Positions 4,307-7,145 of a stretch of DNA of 7,145 bases are shown here, piece after piece; within the stretch, counting starts at the first letter, position 1; each line of letters starts with the position of its first letter. The notes under the pieces are model-generated. The model saw nothing but the letters and a program-made list of their open reading frames with translations, did no database searches and was not told where the DNA came from. This DNA comes from an uncultured Oscillospiraceae bacterium (lineage in GTDB: Bacteria > Bacillota > Clostridia > Oscillospirales > Oscillospiraceae): positions 1-7,145 of the forward strand of contig CAKTVN010000084.1 in NCBI GenBank assembly GCA_934623545.1, given 5' to 3'. Both the position numbers and the translations under genes were made by a program.

Positions 4307-6253
4307 ATGGATAACAATTCCGCATATGCCGATTATACGAAGGCGCTTCGCGCCGGTATGCGCGAGCACCGGCACTGCGCCGCATCCGGTGTCGCGTCCT
4401 ATGTGCAGGTGCTGGATGAAATTTTCCCGGAGGGGCGCACCGCGCAGCAGCAGAACGTCGGGCTGATGGAAATTCCCATTGAACTGATCGCCGGGACGAA
4501 GACGGCTGGGCGGCAGTATGCGCTCTCGCCAAGCTTTCTGCCGCTGCTGGAGCCGGATACGGAGTTCGGAAGCAAGTGGATCACGCTCTGTCAGGCGCAT
4601 CTGTCGGAGGAGGGGATACACGACCCCATCCGCTGCTTTGAATATTACGGGCGGTTTTATGTGCAGGAGGGCAACAAGCGCGTCAGCGTGATGCGCTATT
4701 TTGAAGCACCGACCATTCCGGCGTATGTCACGCGGCTGCTGCCCGTCGATACGGACGCGCCTCGCTATGCGCTTTATCAGGAATTTCTGGAGTTTTTCCG
4801 CGTTGCGCGCATCTATCAGGCGCAGTTCAGCATTCCAGGCTCCTATCGAAAGCTCCTCGCCGCGCTCGGCTGCACGGACGAGCCGTGGAGCTCCGCCTTC
4901 CGGCAGAGCTTCCTGTCTAGCTTTTACCGGTTTGAGCAGGCGCTGCGCGGGCAGCTGTTCCTGCGCGGACTGACCAGCGCGGACGCGCTACTGGTGTTTC
5001 TGCGGTATCATCCGTTTTCCGCCCTGCGGGAGATGGATGCCGCGCAGCTGCGCACCGCAGCCGGCGCGCTTCAGTCGGATATCAACGCGCTTGCGCACCC
5101 GAACCCGGTCGCCGTGAGTGCGGAGCCAGCCGAAGGAGCGGCGCGTGTGACGGCGCACTATGGGCTCTTTACGCCGCGGCAGCGGCATCTGAAGATCGCG
5201 TTCGTGCATGAGCGCGACGCGGAGCACAGCACATGGACACGCGCGCATGAGACCGGGCGGGCGCACCTCGAGGCGGTGTTCCCGCAGCAGGTCGAGACGC
5301 GGGCATATTTCGGCGCGGTCCCGAACGGCAATGCCGAGGAGCTGATCGAGCAGGCGGTCCGCGATGGGGCGAACGTCGTCTTTTCCACGACGCCGCCGCT
5401 GGTCGGCGCGACGCTGCGCGCGGCGGCGCGGCATCCGAACGTGCGGATGCTCAACTGCTCGGTCGATATGCCGTATCCCGACATCCGCACCTATTACGGG
5501 CGCGTGTATGAGGGAAAGTTCATCACCGGCGCGATCGCCGGTGCGATGGCGCGCGACGGAAAGATCGGCTATGTGGGAAGCTATCCGATCTACGGCGTCC
5601 CGGCGAGCATCAACGCCTTTGCGCTGGGCGCGAAAATGGTCAATCCGAACGTGCAGATCCAGCTGGAATGGAGCTGCCTCCCGGGCGACTTTCTGGAAAA
5701 ATTCCGCAAACAGGGCATCAAGATCGTCTCCAACCGCGATACGCCCACGCCGGAGCGGCGCTATACGGAATACGGCACCTTTATGACGGACGAGAGCGGC
5801 AGCTTCTGGCCGCTTGCATCGCCGGTCTGGAATTGGGGAACGCTGTATGAGCGGATCGTGCGCAGCATTCTGGACGACAGCTGGTATCAGGAGCTCAACG
5901 GCGTTCGCGCCGTCAATTACTGGTGGGGAATGTCCAGCGGCGTGATCGACGTGATGCTCGACGACTGCCTGCCAGAGGGCGTGCGCGTGCTGGCGCAGGT
6001 GCTGCGGCGCGAGATTCAGTCCGGGCAGCTGTCGCCCTTTGACCGCAGCTTCAGCACACAGGATGGGCGGCTCATCAACGCAAACGGCGGAAAGCTCACC
6101 ATCGATGAGATCCTGCATATGGACTATCTGTGCAGCGCCGTCAACGGGCGCATCCCGGAATATGAGGAAATTTTGCCGATGGCGCGCAAAATGGTGCGTC
6201 TGCAAGGCGTCTACCGCGATAAGATCCCACCCGATCAGGAGGCCCTTCTGTGA
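4307..6253 (+). CDS. ParB-like plus BMP-domain protein
   Basis: A 648-residue protein with no signal peptide or membrane segment, so predicted cytoplasmic. Residues about 54-145 resemble a ParB/sulfiredoxin-like fold: IPIELI near 56, then HDPIRCFEYYGRFYVQEGNKRVSVMRY with EGNKRVSV (121-128) in the place of the ParB GxRR box. Residues about 150-285 are helical and unassigned. Residues about 295-575 match the BMP family (PnrA/TmpC-type nucleoside-binding proteins, Med), with YEGKFITGAIAGAM (401-414), GKIGYVGSYP (418-427), INAFALGAKMVNPN (435-448) and SPVWNWG (505-511). BMP proteins are normally exported lipoproteins of ABC uptake systems; a cytoplasmic form without transporter genes suggests sensing rather than transport, which is inference. 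GGGAGGG lies 7 bases before the ATG. Its stop overlaps the next start (GTGA), implying translational coupling with the phosphoesterase. Confidence 0.82.
   Translation: MDNNSAYADYTKALRAGMREHRHCAASGVASYVQVLDEIFPEGRTAQQQNVGLMEIPIELIAGTKTAGRQYALSPSFLPLLEPDTEFGSKWITLCQAHLSEEGIHDPIRCFEYYGRFYVQEGNKRVSVMRYFEAPTIPAYVTRLLPVDTDAPRYALYQEFLEFFRVARIYQAQFSIPGSYRKLLAALGCTDEPWSSAFRQSFLSSFYRFEQALRGQLFLRGLTSADALLVFLRYHPFSALREMDAAQLRTAAGALQSDINALAHPNPVAVSAEPAEGAARVTAHYGLFTPRQRHLKIAFVHERDAEHSTWTRAHETGRAHLEAVFPQQVETRAYFGAVPNGNAEELIEQAVRDGANVVFSTTPPLVGATLRAAARHPNVRMLNCSVDMPYPDIRTYYGRVYEGKFITGAIAGAMARDGKIGYVGSYPIYGVPASINAFALGAKMVNPNVQIQLEWSCLPGDFLEKFRKQGIKIVSNRDTPTPERRYTEYGTFMTDESGSFWPLASPVWNWGTLYERIVRSILDDSWYQELNGVRAVNYWWGMSSGVIDVMLDDCLPEGVRVLAQVLRREIQSGQLSPFDRSFSTQDGRLINANGGKLTIDEILHMDYLCSAVNGRIPEYEEILPMARKMVRLQGVYRDKIPPDQEALL
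6237..6242 (+). promoter_or_regulatory. Ribosome binding site deciding a GTG start
   Basis: AGGAGG lies 7 bases before the GTG at 6250, inside the 3' end of the upstream gene. It fixes this non-ATG codon as the phosphoesterase start and creates the 4-base GTGA overlap. Confidence 0.8.
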
Positions 6254-6870
6254 AAATTCTCTGCATTGCCGACAACGAAAACAAAGCCTATTGGGACTAT
6301 TTCCGCAAGGAAAAGCTGGCGGATATCGATCTGATCCTGTCCTGCGGCGATCTCAAAGCGGAATATCTGAGCTTTCTGGTGACAATGGGGCACGCGCCGC
6401 TTTATTACATTCATGGGAATCACGACGAGAGCTACAAGGTCCGCCCACCGGAGGGCTGCGACTGCATCGAGGATAAGGTCGTTGAGTTCCGCGGGCTGCG
6501 CATTGCAGGGCTGGGCGGCAGCCGCCAGTATCGCCCGGGACCCTATCAGTATTCCGAAGAGAAGATGCAGCGCCGTATCCGGCACATGAGCTGGAAGCTG
6601 CGCAAGGGTGTGGACATTGTGATCACGCACGCACCCGTCGCGGGCTTCGGCGATCTGGACGATCTGCCGCACCGCGGCTTTGCGTCCTTCCGCACGCTGA
6701 TCGACAAATACAGCCCGCAGTTTCTGCTGCACGGACACGTCCATGCCGACTACGGGCACGGGCTGCGCCGGGAGTATGAGTACGGCGGGACGCGTATCAT
6801 CAACGTAGGCGACACGTATATTCTGGAAATTCCGGACGATGCGCTGCCGCAGCGGAGAAAGAGCAAATGA
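6250..6870 (+). CDS. Metallophosphoesterase, calcineurin-like
   Basis: A 206-residue, single-domain metal-dependent phosphoesterase, probably cytoplasmic. Recognisable metal-site motifs are Asp8, GDL (33-35), GNHD (56-59), THAP (126-129) and GHVH (162-165). The first motif reads DNE (8-10) instead of the usual DxH, so one expected metal-ligand histidine is absent. I recall related Clostridia proteins with a similar IAD-x-E opening, so this may be a family trait rather than decay; that is memory, not a search. The remaining motifs are intact and the length is normal, so the enzyme is probably active. The substrate cannot be read from sequence: cyclic nucleotides, nucleotides, phosphoproteins or other phosphodiesters are all possible. 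The GTG start overlaps the stop of the BMP-domain gene, and the gene is followed within 4 bases by a terminator, so it closes the operon. Confidence 0.85.
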   Translation: MKILCIADNENKAYWDYFRKEKLADIDLILSCGDLKAEYLSFLVTMGHAPLYYIHGNHDESYKVRPPEGCDCIEDKVVEFRGLRIAGLGGSRQYRPGPYQYSEEKMQRRIRHMSWKLRKGVDIVITHAPVAGFGDLDDLPHRGFASFRTLIDKYSPQFLLHGHVHADYGHGLRREYEYGGTRIINVGDTYILEIPDDALPQRRKSK

Positions 6871-6873
6871 TTT

Positions 6874-6900
6874 TGTCCCCCGAAAGGGGGACATTTTTTT
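6874..6900 (+). terminator. Intrinsic terminator of the plus-strand operon
   Basis: An 8-bp stem TGTCCCCC/GGGGGACA with a GAAA tetraloop (6874-6893) is followed directly by seven T. It begins four bases after the phosphoesterase stop and is a textbook intrinsic terminator. The segment GACATTTTTTTGC (6890-6902) also occurs, on the minus strand, inside the end of znuB (271 down to 259), which links this terminator to the repeat family. Confidence 0.92.
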
Positions 6901-7023
6901 GCCCCCGCAGGGGCAAGCCGCGCCCGAAGGACGCGGAGGTAACTGCGCCCGGAGGACGCAGGAGGTTTTTTGCGCACGTAGGGGCGGGCGACTCTGCCCG
7001 CCCGCCGCGCCCAAAGGGCGCGG
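6899..7023 (-). repeat. Mini-hairpin array, right block
   Basis: Hairpins lie at 6899-6916 (7 bp, loop CGCA), 6918-6936 and 6943-6961 (each 8 bp with one C-A mismatch on this strand that becomes G-T on the other), 6982-7003 (GGGCGGGC/GCCCGCCC, loop GACTCT) and 7005-7023 (7 bp or more, loop AAA). The segment TTTTTTGCGCACG (6967-6979) looks like the left half of the TTGCGCAC/GTGCGCAA hairpin found at 128-146 and 2915-2933, but here the right half is missing and the GC-rich 6982-7003 palindrome follows. It sits directly behind the operon terminator. Confidence 0.85.
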
Positions 7024-7102
7024 GGAACGATTCAGCCCCTTTTTCTTTGCGCAGCAAAGAAAAAACCACTGGCGGTAAAAAGAAAACGCCAAAGGGGGAT
7101 TT
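7006..7102 (-). repeat. Long inverted repeat, right copy
   Basis: Reverse complement of 2-98 with eight substitutions and no gaps. It contains the T-rich/A-rich hairpin (7040-7050 with 7054-7064, loop GCA) and the terminal GGGGGATTT. Two of the differences fall as a matched pair in the mini-hairpin stem at 7005-7023 relative to 81-99 (T-A there, C-G here in the same orientation), and a further outer pair also differs in a compensated way. Confidence 0.9.
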
Positions 7103-7145
7103 GCGTCGGAACAAACTACACATCCCTCACCCTGCCGCAAGCGGC
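7103..7145. other. Window-edge tail
   Basis: A 43-base tail beyond the long repeat. It ends in GCCGC AA GCGGC (7134-7145), which may be the start of another hairpin unit cut by the window edge. No gene can be supported here. Confidence 0.4.

Noticed and set aside
3788..4621. 277-codon minus-strand frame under the plus-strand operon
   Set aside because: It overlaps two well-supported genes and their ribosome site and has no recognisable domain.
2..7102. Composite transposon bounded by terminal inverted repeats
   Set aside because: There is no transposase gene, no visible target duplication within the window, and related repeat pieces also occur internally, so the ends are not unique.

Overview
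This is a GC-rich bacterial window with Firmicutes-style signals: strong Shine-Dalgarno sequences, 4-base ATGA/GTGA stop-start overlaps and a lipoprotein-type metal-binding protein. The protein families, together with very GC-rich palindromic intergenic DNA, fit a high-GC gut Clostridia lineage (Oscillospiraceae/Ruminococcaceae-like). That placement is inference from style and families; nothing here names the species.

Layout. Positions 2-259 hold a repeat block made of small hairpins. Positions 244-2740 (minus strand) are a compact three-gene zinc ABC transporter operon: znuA (binding lipoprotein), znuC (ATPase) and znuB (permease), joined by ATGA overlaps, with an extended -10 promoter at 2772-2780. 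Positions 2753-3550 carry no convincing gene. They hold a second hairpin block (2800-2956), a perfect 14-bp hairpin (3020-3053), about 210 bases of unassigned DNA, a third hairpin block (3268-3420) and two candidate plus-strand promoters. Positions 3551-6870 (plus strand) are a second operon: an XpaC-like membrane-anchored protein, a predicted cytoplasmic protein combining a ParB-like N-terminal region with a BMP-type (nucleoside-binding-like) domain, and a metallophosphoesterase, followed by a strong terminator (6874-6900). Positions 6899-7102 are a fourth repeat block whose last 97 bases are an inverted copy of positions 2-98.

How the parts work together. The znu operon is a standard high-affinity zinc uptake system. 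The plus-strand operon is less understood: the GTGA overlap couples the BMP-domain protein tightly to the phosphoesterase, which suggests a ligand-sensing protein working with a phosphodiesterase or phosphatase, next to a membrane protein of unclear role.

The most unusual content is the hairpin array. Successive 5-8 bp perfect stems with mostly 3-base loops follow one another every 19-27 bases. Different copies in this window differ by paired, compensatory substitutions that keep the stems intact. The blocks lie at the ends of both operons and in the intergenic region between them. One supplies the last codons of znuB, and one forms the presumed 5' leader of the plus-strand operon.
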